Shown here one piece after another: positions 44,389 through 53,349 of a stretch of DNA of 64,000 nt (position 1 is its first letter; each line of letters begins with the position of its first letter). The notes under the pieces are model-generated. The model was given only the letters and a program-made list of their open reading frames with translations, made no database searches and was not told the origin of the DNA. The stretch covers positions 142,137 through 206,136 of the forward strand of contig JAKAFW010000002.1 of NCBI GenBank assembly GCA_021817845.1, in the 5' to 3' direction. This DNA is from FEN-1297 sp021817845. Lineage in GTDB: Bacteria; Bacteroidota; Ignavibacteria; Ignavibacteriales; Ignavibacteriaceae. A program made the translations under genes and the position numbers.

Positions 44389-45429
44389 ATGACAAGAAAA
44401 GAGTTACCCGAACCCGAGTATTTTAGAGAAGACAAGGTGGGTGAGGTTTGGAAAGTAGACTATGAGCAGCGCGCTAAGGATGCATTTAATTGGGCTAAGA
44501 AATTTAATATAAGACCTTCTTACGAAGATAAATTTAAGGTTTGTTTGTTAGCAGTTGATATGCAAAACACTTTTTGCATTCCCGGCTTTGAATTATTTGT
44601 CGGCGGCAGAAGCGGCATGGGGGCTGTTGACGACACAAACCGCTTCTGCAGATTCATTTACCGTAATCTTGATTTGGTTACAGAAATAATTCCGACTATG
44701 GATACTCATCATCCTTTACAAATTTTTCATTCAATATTTTTAGTGAACGATAAAGGAGAACATCCTTTACCGTACACGTTAATATCTTTGGAAGATGTTG
44801 AGAATGGTTTGTGGAGAATAAATGACAAAGTATGTAAAGATCTGGGCATCAAGAGTAACGAGGCAGAAAATTATCTTCGTCATTATACTGAGAAACTAAA
44901 GCAAGGAAATAAATATAGTCTTACAATCTGGCCATATCACGCTATGCTCGGCGGAATAGGAAATGCTTTGGTGTCAGCTTTAGATGAAGCGATTTTTTTT
45001 CACAGTATTGCCAGATACAGCCAACCGGATTTTCAGGTTAAGGGGAACAATCCTTTTACTGAGCACTATTCGATCTTCGGTCCTGAAGTTCGTGAAGGAA
45101 TCAACGGCAATAAGATTGCAGACAAAAATACATCTTTGATTGAAAAATTATTAGGATATGACGCGATAATTATTGCGGGTCAGGCAAAAAGTCATTGTGT
45201 AGCTTGGACAATCGACGATTTATTGAATGATTTTCTTCTGAGAGAAAAACATCTTACCAGCAAAGTTTATCTTCTTGAAGATTGTACCTCTTCGGTAGTT
45301 GTTCCAGGTGTAATTGATTACACCGATGATGCAAATAAGTCGTTCCAAAAATTTGCCGATGCAGGTATGCACATTGTTAAGTCAACAGATTCAATTGAAA
45401 GTTGGCCGGGAATGAACTTTCCCTATTAA
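44389..45429 (+). CDS. Isochorismatase-family cysteine hydrolase (nicotinamidase-like)
   Basis: 346 residues, longer than typical nicotinamidases (about 200). Catalytic triad candidates are visible: aspartate in 'VCLLAVDMQNTFCIPGFELF', a central 'SLTIWPYHAMLGGIG' where nicotinamidases carry the lysine loop but here without an obvious lysine, and cysteine in 'AIIIAGQAKSHCVAWTIDDL'. Metal-site histidines occur in 'TMDTHHPLQIFHSIF'. Substrate uncertain; the extra ~150 residues include an N-terminal extension and a mid-protein insert. A nicotinate phosphoribosyltransferase gene lies 9 kb away, which is suggestive of NAD salvage but not decisive. Confidence 0.82.
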   Translation: MTRKELPEPEYFREDKVGEVWKVDYEQRAKDAFNWAKKFNIRPSYEDKFKVCLLAVDMQNTFCIPGFELFVGGRSGMGAVDDTNRFCRFIYRNLDLVTEIIPTMDTHHPLQIFHSIFLVNDKGEHPLPYTLISLEDVENGLWRINDKVCKDLGIKSNEAENYLRHYTEKLKQGNKYSLTIWPYHAMLGGIGNALVSALDEAIFFHSIARYSQPDFQVKGNNPFTEHYSIFGPEVREGINGNKIADKNTSLIEKLLGYDAIIIAGQAKSHCVAWTIDDLLNDFLLREKHLTSKVYLLEDCTSSVVVPGVIDYTDDANKSFQKFADAGMHIVKSTDSIESWPGMNFPY

Positions 45430-45434
45430 TAAAA

Positions 45435-45482
45435 TGAGGGGCTGATTTATAATTCCCAGCGGAATTTAAAATCAACCCCTCA
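45435..45482. terminator. Bidirectional terminator hairpin
   Basis: TGAGGGGCTGATTT and AAATCAACCCCTCA pair over 13 of 14 positions, enclosing a second small hairpin (AATTCC/GGAATT). It sits between the converging hydrolase gene and groES, fitting a shared terminator. Confidence 0.8.
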
Positions 45483-45507
45483 TCTTCGAGGTGCTAATAA
45501 TTGAAGT

Positions 45508-45780
45508 TTAATCCTCAACTACTGCTAAAATGTCAGTTCGCTGAACAATCTTATATTCTTTGCTGTCGAAGGATATCTCTTCACCGCCATATTTAGTAAA
45601 CAATATCTTATTTCCCTCTTTAACTTTTTCACGTAAATCCTCGTCGGTACCAACAGCGACAACTTTTCCCATACGCGGTTTTTCTTTCGCGGTATCAGGA
45701 ATAATAATTCCTGAATAAGTTTTTTCTTCTTCTTCGATCAGTTCTATAAGAACACGATCATCCATTGGTTTTATTTTCAT
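45508..45780 (-). CDS. groES: Co-chaperonin GroES
   Basis: 90 residues, complete: 'MKIKPMDDRVLIELIEEEEK', the mobile loop 'TYSGIIIPDTAKEKPRMGKV', and 'KILFTKYGGEEISFDSKEY' to 'DILAVVED'. It caps GroEL during protein folding. Unusually, groEL is not next to it: downstream is the terminator at 45435-45482, upstream a glutaredoxin gene 10 bases away. GroEL must be elsewhere in the genome. Confidence 0.95.
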   Translation of the reverse strand: MKIKPMDDRVLIELIEEEEKTYSGIIIPDTAKEKPRMGKVVAVGTDEDLREKVKEGNKILFTKYGGEEISFDSKEYKIVQRTDILAVVED

Positions 45781-45790
45781 AAAGTCTCCT

Positions 45791-46036
45791 TTAGTTTTTA
45801 ATGTTTAACATTTGATTAATTTTAGGTTTATCGAAACCAACAATTGGACGGTTATTTATTAAAATGACCGGTACGCCCATTTGCCCGGTTTTTCTAAGCA
45901 TATCACGTGCAGCTGATTGGTCTCTTGTAACGTCAATCTCGGTAAAACGAATGTTTTTTTCTCTGAAATATCTTTTTGCAGCTACACAGAAGCTACATGT
46001 AGGTGTTGTAAAGATTATTACTTTTGCTTGATCCAT
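45791..46036 (-). CDS. Glutaredoxin-family protein (CxxC redoxin)
   Basis: 81 residues: 'VIIFTTPTCSFCVAAKRYFR' holds the CSFC redox pair, 'GVPVILINNRPIVGFDKPKI' holds the cis-proline and the glycine-phenylalanine-D glutathione/thioredoxin-reductase contact region. NrdH/UxxC-like small redoxin by size. Ten bases upstream of groES on the same strand, so the two are probably co-transcribed, suggesting stress-linked expression of both. Confidence 0.92.
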   Translation of the reverse strand: MDQAKVIIFTTPTCSFCVAAKRYFREKNIRFTEIDVTRDQSAARDMLRKTGQMGVPVILINNRPIVGFDKPKINQMLNIKN

Positions 46037-46437
46037 TTTTTACTCACAAAATAATTTTTATTGATTTTAGATGAAACCGAAGGAAAAAGGATTCAAGAAA
46101 AATCTGTTCAAGATGTTACTTATGTGAATGAGAGTGTGCCATTTTTGTCACACTATTTTTTCTGCAATATTTAAGTAAGATTTATAGGCTTGGTGGAGGC
46201 GTGTTATAGGCTTGGCAGAGGCCTGGTAGAAATGGGGAAAATTTAGACAAAAAACAGGGGAAAAAGGACTAAGGTGTGACAAAAATGGCAAACGAGGGAA
46301 TGAGTGACAAGTAACGAGTGACGAGCTCATATAATTCTGCAGAAAATTTCAAATCTAATGGGAATCTCTAAAGACGGAAGATGGTGGAGGAATGGAGTAG
46401 TGGAAAATTCACCTACATTTCATTATTCCACCAGTTA
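46037..46437. other. Intergenic region with short tandem repeat
   Basis: No gene. At 46184-46228 a ~21-base unit (TATAGGCTTGGTGGAGGCG) occurs about twice. From 46379 to 46434 the purine-rich 'GTGGAGGAATGGAGTAGTGG' tract seen elsewhere appears, with its complement CATTATTCCACCAG. The minus-strand frame at 46148-46330 is a repeat translation. Confidence 0.5.
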
Positions 46438-46571
46438 TGACATAGCGCGGCAAGCCGCAATTTTGAATTATGAATCCGCCGCGGCGGATGAATTTTGAAT
46501 GAAACGCAATGAAATTTATTATAAAAATATCTTGACATAAAAAACAAAGATTTAAACGGCAATACTATAGA
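46438..46571. repeat. Dispersed repeat C, copy 2
   Basis: Same block order as copy 1 (10200-10335): GCGGCAAGCCGC hairpin, 'TTTTGAATTATGAAT', 'GAAACGCAATGAAATTTAT', 'ATATCTTGACA', 'GGCAATACTATAGA'. An extra perfect palindrome ATCCGCCGCGGCGGAT sits at 46474-46489. It lies about 90-130 bases before the Mla operon. Confidence 0.75.
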
Positions 46572-46704
46572 TGTCCACGATCATTCAAATTTTTTTTAAG
46601 CGTGTTTTTTTATTATTTTGGCTTGAAAAGTATGAAATTTTGGTAATTAATTTTATTTAGGTTTGATTTTTTTCTGCAGTTTTAACCATCTAAGAGAAAA
46701 TAAT

Positions 46705-47517
46705 TTGAATTCCGCAAAAACAAATTCCGGCACAACACAAAATTTGTCTGTGTCAGGTAAAAGATTAACCGAATTTTTTCAAACCGTGTCGGGTCTTTTT
46801 CTTTTCACTATAGAATTTTTTAAGAAAGTATTTATTCCGCCTTATGAATTTGCTGAAATTAAAAAACATATGGACGAGCTTGGGGTTAAGACTCTTCCTA
46901 TTGTAAGCGTTACGGGATTTATAATCGGACTAGTGCTTGCGATGCAAAGCCAGCCGGTAATGATTAGATTCGGGGCTGGATCTTTTTTACCAGGAATGGT
47001 AGCTTTGTCTGTTGTAAGAGAATTGGGTCCTGTAATAACGGCATTAATTTTTGCCGGCAGGGTTAGTTCAGGCATTGGCGCAGAGCTTGGTTCGATGCGC
47101 GTAACGGAGCAGATAGATGCAATGGAAGTTTCGGCAATAAATCCGTTTAGGTTTTTGGTTGTTACAAGGGTGGTAGCATGCACATTTATTCTGCCTATGC
47201 TTACTATATATGTAATTTTTATTGCACTGACCGGCAGTTTTCTTGCTATATTTTTATCTCAAGGTATAAGTTTTCAACTTTATTTAAACGCTGTTGTTCA
47301 TTCAGTTCAATTTTCCGATATAATCCCCGGAATAGCTAAAACATTTTTCTTTGGATTTATAGTCGGAATAGTTGGAGCATACAAAGGATATAACGCTGAG
47401 AACGGAACTGAGGGAGTTGGAAAAGCTTCTACAAGTTCCGTAGTAATTTCGTCACTGTTAATTTTACTTGTTGATATGGTGTTAGTAAAAGTCACTTTAA
47501 TGATTTGGAGTAACTGA
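46705..47517 (+). CDS. mlaE: MlaE-type ABC transporter permease
   Basis: About 270 residues from a TTG at 46705; a TTG at 46663 gives 284 residues and cannot be excluded, as neither has a strong ribosome site. Permease family features: 'HMDELGVKTLPIVSVTGFII', 'LVLAMQSQPVMIRFGAGSFL', 'VVRELGPVITALIFAGRVSS', 'GIGAELGSMRVTEQIDAMEV' and 'GFIVGIVGAYKGYNAENGTE'. Five to six membrane spans. With the next two genes it forms an MlaEFD-like importer/exporter that moves phospholipids between the membranes. The gene ends one base before, and shares a base with, the ATPase start (TGATGG). Confidence 0.92.
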   Translation: MNSAKTNSGTTQNLSVSGKRLTEFFQTVSGLFLFTIEFFKKVFIPPYEFAEIKKHMDELGVKTLPIVSVTGFIIGLVLAMQSQPVMIRFGAGSFLPGMVALSVVRELGPVITALIFAGRVSSGIGAELGSMRVTEQIDAMEVSAINPFRFLVVTRVVACTFILPMLTIYVIFIALTGSFLAIFLSQGISFQLYLNAVVHSVQFSDIIPGIAKTFFFGFIVGIVGAYKGYNAENGTEGVGKASTSSVVISSLLILLVDMVLVKVTLMIWSN

Positions 47518-48275
47518 TGGCTGAAGTTGAAGTGAGAAATCTTAGTAAATCTTTTGGAGACTCAGTTGTTCTTGACAATATTTCTCTAAAAATCAATGAA
47601 GGAGAAAACGTAGTTGTTTTTGGCAGAAGCGGCACCGGCAAAAGTGTTTTAATAAAATGCATTGTGAAATTATTGGAGCCAGACTCAGGCGAGGTTTTTA
47701 TTGAGGGGGAAAATATCCTTTTGCTAAGTGAGAATAAATTGAATGAGGTAAGAAAACAAATTGGATTTTTATTTCAAGGCTCGGCTTTATATGACTCAAT
47801 GTCAGTTAGGGAAAATTTAGCATTTCCATTAATCAGGAACTTTAATTTCACAACGAAGGAAGTAGAAGCAAAAGTTAAATCCTCTCTTGAAAAGGTTTCG
47901 CTGGAAGATTCAATCGATAAAATGCCGGCAGAATTATCAGGCGGTATGAAAAAAAGGATCGGGTTAGCGCGAACAATAATTACTGAGCCTAAACTAATTT
48001 TATATGATGAACCGACAACCGGGCTTGACCCAATAACCACAAAGGAAATAAGTCAATTGATTGTTGAATTACAAAAAGACCTAAAAACCACTTCTATTGT
48101 TGTAACACATGATTTGATCTGCGCAAAAATTATCGCTTCTCATGCAGTAGTATTGAAAGATGGTAAAGTTAAATACGAAGGAAACCTTGAAAATCTTGTT
48201 TCGACAAGCGATCCTTTTCTTAGAGATTTTTTTACTAGCGATATTCTTGAAGTTAAAAACGGGAGTAATAAATGA
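47517..48275 (+). CDS. mlaF: MlaF-type ABC transporter ATPase
   Basis: 252 residues. Walker A 'VVFGRSGTGKSVLIKCIV', Q-loop 'IGFLFQGSALYDSMSVRENL', signature 'MPAELSGGMKKRIGLARTI', Walker B 'PKLILYDEPTTGLDP' and switch histidine 'TSIVVTHDL'. The 'LSGGMKKR' variant of the signature is typical for Mla/Mce ATPases. It energises the lipid transporter with the permease upstream and the MCE protein downstream; both junctions overlap. Confidence 0.95.
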   Translation: MAEVEVRNLSKSFGDSVVLDNISLKINEGENVVVFGRSGTGKSVLIKCIVKLLEPDSGEVFIEGENILLLSENKLNEVRKQIGFLFQGSALYDSMSVRENLAFPLIRNFNFTTKEVEAKVKSSLEKVSLEDSIDKMPAELSGGMKKRIGLARTIITEPKLILYDEPTTGLDPITTKEISQLIVELQKDLKTTSIVVTHDLICAKIIASHAVVLKDGKVKYEGNLENLVSTSDPFLRDFFTSDILEVKNGSNK

Positions 48276-49303
48276 AAAAAAATATCCCTTCAGTAAGATT
48301 AGGAATTTTCATCTTACTCGGAATATCTCTTCTGATTGTAGGAATTTTCTTAATAGGACAAAAGAATTCTCTTTTTAGTTCTACCTTTAAGGTTAGAGCA
48401 TACTTTAAAGATATTCAAGGTTTACGAACCGGTACGACTGTAAGACTAAGCGGAATCGATGTTGGAAGCGTAAGTGGAGTGGAAATAGTGAACGATACCA
48501 CCGGACACGTTCAAGTGACTATGGATCTTCAAACTGATATACAAAGATTTATTCGCACCGATACAAAAGCTTCAATTGAATCTGAGGGATTGGTAGGCAA
48601 TAAGGTTATTGTTTTGAAAATCGGAAGCAGCCAGGCAGAACAAATAAAAAACGACGGTATTATCCAGACTGAGGAACCGCTTGGGTTATCAGCAATCATA
48701 GCCCAGACTGAAGGGGTAATGGAGTACACAAAAAAAATGACGAAAGATCTATCGGAAATTGTTGGTAGAGTAAACCGAGGCGAAGGTTCGTTAGGAAAGC
48801 TTATTAATGATGACCAGTTATATAACAATGCTACAAATCTTACAAGTCAGGCAGATAAAAGCTTAAAAGGAATTACGGGAGAATTAGATAAAGTAACTGG
48901 TTTGTTTGATAGTCTTGGTATAGGAGTTGAGACTACCATAAATAATATTAATCAAGTAGTGGTAAATATCGATTCAATTGTGTCGGGTATAAATCAAGGT
49001 AAGGGTGTTGTTGGCGGTTTCATTTCTAAAAACGGTAAATACGATTCTACAGTAACTTCAACTTTGCAGAACATTCAAAATACAAGCGAAGAAGCAAAGG
49101 TCGGAGCTACGCGCTTATCAGAGAATATGGAAGCGTTAAAACATAACTGGCTATTTAAGGGATATTTTGAGAATCGCGGCTACTGGGATAAGACTGAATA
49201 TGAAAATAAGATTGATGATAGGTTAAAAGAACTTGATGTAAAGATTAAGGAGCTTGATGAAAGAATTGAGACTCTTAAGAAACTTCATGAGCAAGCGAAA
49301 TAA
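48272..49303 (+). CDS. mlaD: MlaD/MCE-domain lipid-binding protein
   Basis: 343 residues, overlapping mlaF by four bases. One N-terminal membrane anchor ('LGIFILLGISLLIVGIFLIG'), then the MCE domain ('FKVRAYFKDIQGLRTGTTVR', 'LSGIDVGSVSGVEI', 'ASIESEGLVGNKVIVLKIGS'). The C-terminal ~200 residues are helical with many spaced hydrophobics and end in coiled coil ('KELDVKIKELDERIETLKKL'). In the related Mla system this protein forms a periplasmic hexamer passing lipids to the permease. The long helical tail suggests a tube or needle-like extension, as in other MCE proteins. Confidence 0.92.
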   Translation: MKKNIPSVRLGIFILLGISLLIVGIFLIGQKNSLFSSTFKVRAYFKDIQGLRTGTTVRLSGIDVGSVSGVEIVNDTTGHVQVTMDLQTDIQRFIRTDTKASIESEGLVGNKVIVLKIGSSQAEQIKNDGIIQTEEPLGLSAIIAQTEGVMEYTKKMTKDLSEIVGRVNRGEGSLGKLINDDQLYNNATNLTSQADKSLKGITGELDKVTGLFDSLGIGVETTINNINQVVVNIDSIVSGINQGKGVVGGFISKNGKYDSTVTSTLQNIQNTSEEAKVGATRLSENMEALKHNWLFKGYFENRGYWDKTEYENKIDDRLKELDVKIKELDERIETLKKLHEQAK

Positions 49304-49372
49304 GATTTCCTTTTATTGACATTTTGACTCCCGCAATCGGGATAAACTCCGGAAGAAATCTCGCATTTATAT

Positions 49373-52153
49373 ATGAATGAAATTAAAAAAGACAAAAAGA
49401 TAATTATAAAGGGCGCTCGCGAACACAATCTAAAAAACCTTAGTCTTGAGTTACCGAGGAATAAAATTGTAGTGTTCACCGGGGTTAGCGGGAGCGGAAA
49501 ATCTTCTTTGGTATTCGATACGATCTACGCTGAAGGACAGCGCCGTTATGTAGAAAGCCTTTCGGCTTATGCGCGTCAATTTCTTGAAAGGATGAATAAA
49601 CCCGATGTTGATTTAATACAGGGAATAAGCCCGGCAGTTGCTATCGAGCAGAGGACAGGTTCAAAGAACACGCGGTCAACTGTCGGTACAACCACGGAAG
49701 TATATGATTATTTAAGATTGCTATTTGCACGAATCGGGAAGACTATTTGCTTTCAGTGCGGCAAGGAGGTAAATAAAGCTACAACAGGAACAGTATCCGA
49801 TTGGCTTGAAGCACAGCCGGAAGATTCAAAATTTTATCTTGCTTTCCCTCTTCATCTTCACACAGGGCATACTATCAAAGAAGAAATTGATTTACTTAAA
49901 AAGAGAGGTTTTTTTAGAATATATTTTAAACAAAATACTTATGATTTAAATGAGGAATATTCCCTTCCCCGAAAGAAAGACAAAGTTAGCGTTGTAATTG
50001 AGAGATTTAAAATTCAAAAAGGGAAAGTGAGAGAGAGGCTTTCGGACGCAATTGAAGTAACCTTTAAAGAGGGTGAGAATAGATTAATCTTAATTAACGC
50101 AGATACCGGCGAGGAAAAGGAATTTAATAAATTTTACGAATGCTGCGGAATAAGATACGAAGAACCAGAGCCAAGATTTTTTTCCTTTAACAATCCTTTT
50201 GGTGCGTGCCCGGTATGCCAGGGCTTTAGCAGAACAATCGGTGTGGATATGAATCTTGTTGTGCCTAATCCAAATTTATCTATCACTGAAGGAGCAATTG
50301 CTGTTTTCCGTTCGCCAAAATACAGCACGCATTTAAGAGACCTTGTACAGAACGCAAAGCAATTTAATATTCCTCTAAATATTCCGTTCAAAAATTTATC
50401 GCAGGAACAAGTTTCATTAATTCAAAAAGGATTCGGTGATTACACCGGTATAGACAAATTTTTTGAAAAGCTTGAAACTAAGACATACAAAATGCACATC
50501 CGGGTTTTGCTAAGTCGCTACCGCGGGTATACCATATGTGCAGCGTGCAAGGGGTCGCGATTAAGGCGCGAATCGCTGCAAGTAAAAGTTAATGGCTTAT
50601 CGATTTACGATGTTGTAAAAATGCCTATTGAGCAATCGCTTCTTTTTTTTACTGAGCTGAAGCTTTCGGAATATGATATGCACGTCGGTGAAAGAATTTT
50701 AAAAGAAATAATTAAGCGACTTACTTTTTTGAACAACGTGGGGATAGGTTATTTAACATTGGAAAGATTAAGCAGCACGTTATCCGGCGGGGAAACGCAA
50801 AGGATTAATTTAGCTACTTCGCTCGGCTCATCGCTTGTCGGAACTTTATATGTGCTTGATGAACCAAGCATCGGGCTGCATCCGCGAGATAACAATAAAT
50901 TAATCGACATCCTAAAAAACCTTCGTGACATCGGGAATTCAGTAATTGTTGTAGAGCATGACGCCGACATGATCAGGCAAGCTGATCTAATTGTCGATAT
51001 GGGTCCAAAGGCAGGAGCGGGCGGCGGTGAGATAATCGCTATGGGTACTTATGAAGAAATATTGCATAACAAGAATTCTCTTACCGGGAAATATTTGTCG
51101 GGCGAATTGAAAATTCCAGTGCCTCAAAAAAGGAATACGGAAGAAACAGGAACGATTTCAATTACAGGAGCAAAGGAAAACAATTTAAAGAATATCGACG
51201 TAGAAATTCCCCTTAATAAATTAGTGGTAATTACCGGCGTAAGCGGTTCCGGCAAGAGTACATTAATTCATGACGTTCTATACGGGGGCTTAGCAAAATA
51301 TTTAGGAATGAATCCGCCCAAAATCGGAAAGTATTCAGAAATTAAAGGAGGCGAGTTTATTGATGAAATTGAAATCGTTGACCAATCGCCAATTGGGAAA
51401 ACACCGCGTTCAAATCCTATAAGCTACATAAAAGCTTTTGAACATATCAGAGAGCTATTTGCATCAACACATCAAGCAAAAGCGCGAGGGTATAAACCGG
51501 GATTTTTTTCCTTCAACGTTCCGGGCGGACGATGCGAAACTTGTCAGGGGGACGGTTTTATAAAAGTAGAAATGCAATTCCTCGCCGATATTTATCTGGA
51601 ATGCGAAGACTGCGAAGGAACGCGTTTCAAAAAGGAAATTAGAGAAATAACTTATCGCGGGAAAAATCTTGTTGATGTATTAAATATGACCGTTGATGAG
51701 GCGGTAGACTTTTTCAATGGCAACGATAAAATAGTTCGATACATTGAGCTGCTTTCACAAGTGGGACTTGGATATTTGAAACTTGGTCAACCTTCAAACA
51801 CGCTATCCGGAGGCGAAGCGCAAAGAATAAAATTAGCATCGCACTTGACATCGCAAAGAGAAAGGACACATACTCTTTTTATTTTTGACGAACCAACGAC
51901 CGGGCTTCACTTTGATGATATTTCAAAGCTACTCAACTGCTTTAATCTTCTTATTGAAAGAAATAATTCCGTTGTAATAATCGAGCACAACATGGAAATA
52001 ATAAAATGTGCGGATTATATAATTGATCTGGGTCCCGAAGCAGGAGAAAAAGGAGGAGAAATAGTAGCATTAGGAACGCCGGAAGAAATAATATTGAATC
52101 CAAATTCATGGACGGGGAAATATCTTAGCAAGGAATTGCAAACTCAATTATAA
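49373..52153 (+). CDS. uvrA: Excinuclease ABC subunit A
   Basis: 926 residues, two ABC ATPase modules. First Walker A 'FTGVSGSGKSSLVFDTIYAE', second 'ITGVSGSGKSTLIHDVLY'. Signature motifs 'STLSGGETQRINLATSL' and 'NTLSGGEAQRIKLASHL'. Zinc motifs are 'CPVCQGF' with 'CAACKG' and 'CETCQGDGFIKV' with 'CEDCEG'; an earlier pair is 'CFQCGKE'. The UvrB-binding insert lies between. It recognises bulky DNA lesions and loads UvrB. Stand-alone, as is common. Slightly shorter than E. coli UvrA (940). Confidence 0.97.
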   Translation: MNEIKKDKKIIIKGAREHNLKNLSLELPRNKIVVFTGVSGSGKSSLVFDTIYAEGQRRYVESLSAYARQFLERMNKPDVDLIQGISPAVAIEQRTGSKNTRSTVGTTTEVYDYLRLLFARIGKTICFQCGKEVNKATTGTVSDWLEAQPEDSKFYLAFPLHLHTGHTIKEEIDLLKKRGFFRIYFKQNTYDLNEEYSLPRKKDKVSVVIERFKIQKGKVRERLSDAIEVTFKEGENRLILINADTGEEKEFNKFYECCGIRYEEPEPRFFSFNNPFGACPVCQGFSRTIGVDMNLVVPNPNLSITEGAIAVFRSPKYSTHLRDLVQNAKQFNIPLNIPFKNLSQEQVSLIQKGFGDYTGIDKFFEKLETKTYKMHIRVLLSRYRGYTICAACKGSRLRRESLQVKVNGLSIYDVVKMPIEQSLLFFTELKLSEYDMHVGERILKEIIKRLTFLNNVGIGYLTLERLSSTLSGGETQRINLATSLGSSLVGTLYVLDEPSIGLHPRDNNKLIDILKNLRDIGNSVIVVEHDADMIRQADLIVDMGPKAGAGGGEIIAMGTYEEILHNKNSLTGKYLSGELKIPVPQKRNTEETGTISITGAKENNLKNIDVEIPLNKLVVITGVSGSGKSTLIHDVLYGGLAKYLGMNPPKIGKYSEIKGGEFIDEIEIVDQSPIGKTPRSNPISYIKAFEHIRELFASTHQAKARGYKPGFFSFNVPGGRCETCQGDGFIKVEMQFLADIYLECEDCEGTRFKKEIREITYRGKNLVDVLNMTVDEAVDFFNGNDKIVRYIELLSQVGLGYLKLGQPSNTLSGGEAQRIKLASHLTSQRERTHTLFIFDEPTTGLHFDDISKLLNCFNLLIERNNSVVIIEHNMEIIKCADYIIDLGPEAGEKGGEIVALGTPEEIILNPNSWTGKYLSKELQTQL

Positions 52154-52608
52154 ATTTTGCAACTATTCAATCTCATTTTTTTAACGGGAGAACTTAATCT
52201 CACGTTATTAACCCAGTTAAATATATTCAATCTTCCTTTTTTTTCAGCAGTAACGATTACGCCATTGCTTGAGAGCTCATAATGAAATCCCATGACTTTA
52301 GCAGCGCGTTCATTACCGAGGATTTTGAAATTACGATATAGAAAACGGCGAAAAGAAATCCTGGTTTTGTTAAATTTAATGTTGACATAACTAACTCGTT
52401 TATATTACCTGATTAGACTTTGGAACTTAGAAAAAGGTTACTGAGATTCTTGGAAGCAATGATTAACCGATTAATTTTTATCATTGTGGAAAGATAGATT
52501 ATTTTTTTTAACAATAATGATGTTAAATTTCGACGGTTGTTTCGCCGAAAAAATCGTAAAGATTTTTTTATACTCTGAATGTAAACAATCGATCACTAAA
52601 GTAAGTTC
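52154..52608. other. Intergenic region, possible gene remnant
   Basis: No complete gene. On the minus strand about 52210-52385 an open frame reads 'RRFLYRNFKILGNERAAKVM' and continues 'HYELSSNGVIVTAEKKED' to a stop; it lacks a good start codon and could be a decayed or leaderless small gene. The rest is AT-rich with no clear signal. Confidence 0.4.
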
Positions 52609-52709
52609 ATAGCGCGGCAAGCCGCAATGGAATATGGAATATGTAAAACAAATTTGAAATATCTTGACACAAAAAACAAAGATTTAAATGGCAATACTAT
52701 AAATAGTTA
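52609..52709. repeat. Dispersed repeat C, copy 3
   Basis: CATAGCGCGGCAAGCCGCAA, then a shortened middle, 'ATATCTTGACA', 'AAAGATTTAAATGGCAATAC' and 'TATAAATAGTTAAAGG', ending ten bases before the ATG at 52720. Its placement directly upstream of a gene suggests that this block may supply the promoter or leader of that gene. Confidence 0.72.
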
Positions 52710-52719
52710 AAGGTTTCTA

Positions 52720-53307
52720 ATGAATAAAATAATGTCTATGATGACAATAGCTTTTGCTTTGATTTATTTTCAAACTATTAAGGCACAGGATAATTACTTC
52801 GGTGCATTTGGCGCACCGGAATTAAAGGTGACGAGAATACTGGATCAAAATGCTTTAATAACCGGCGGAAGATTCGGCTGGGTTATTGATCATCAATTTG
52901 TTTTAGGCGGCGGCATTTACGCTCTAACGAGCATAATTAATTTGAATCTTTATGACCCGGTAAGCGGTGAAAAACTTCAGCTTGGTTTTAATTGCGGAGG
53001 ACTAGAGTTTGAATATATTTTCTTTTCTGAAGAAAAAGTTCACGCCTCGGTTGATATTCTTTGCGCCGGTGGAGGAGTGACTTATTCAGTTCCGGATAAA
53101 AGTAAACCACACAGTAGTTACTTTAGTCAAAATTTGTTGGTATGGGAACCACAGCTTAACCTTGAAGTAAATGTTTTGAAGTGGCTGCATATAGATGCCG
53201 GCGCAAGTTACCGGCTTGTTTCAAGCTTTCAAAGCTATTACGGATTAACTGATAAAAATCTTGAGGGATTAACAGGCGTATTTACATTTAAGTTTGGAAG
53301 TTATTAG
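52720..53307 (+). CDS. Secreted outer-membrane beta-barrel-like protein
   Basis: 195 residues. A signal peptide ends near 22 ('MMTIAFALIYFQTIKAQ'). The rest alternates aromatic and glycine-rich strands ('GGRFGWVIDHQFVLGGGIYA', 'LQLGFNCGGLEFEYIFF', 'WLHIDAGASYRLVSSF') and ends in '...VFTFKFGSY', typical of small eight-strand outer-membrane barrels. Function unknown. Repeat C copy 3 stands directly upstream; the next gene follows after 42 bases. Confidence 0.75.
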   Translation: MNKIMSMMTIAFALIYFQTIKAQDNYFGAFGAPELKVTRILDQNALITGGRFGWVIDHQFVLGGGIYALTSIINLNLYDPVSGEKLQLGFNCGGLEFEYIFFSEEKVHASVDILCAGGGVTYSVPDKSKPHSSYFSQNLLVWEPQLNLEVNVLKWLHIDAGASYRLVSSFQSYYGLTDKNLEGLTGVFTFKFGSY

Positions 53308-53349
53308 TCTTGAGATTATAAAAATCACATTTGGAATTTTATAAGGATA

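Noticed and set aside
46148..46330. 60-codon minus-strand frame
   Set aside because: Lies on a short tandem repeat with biased composition and no start signal.
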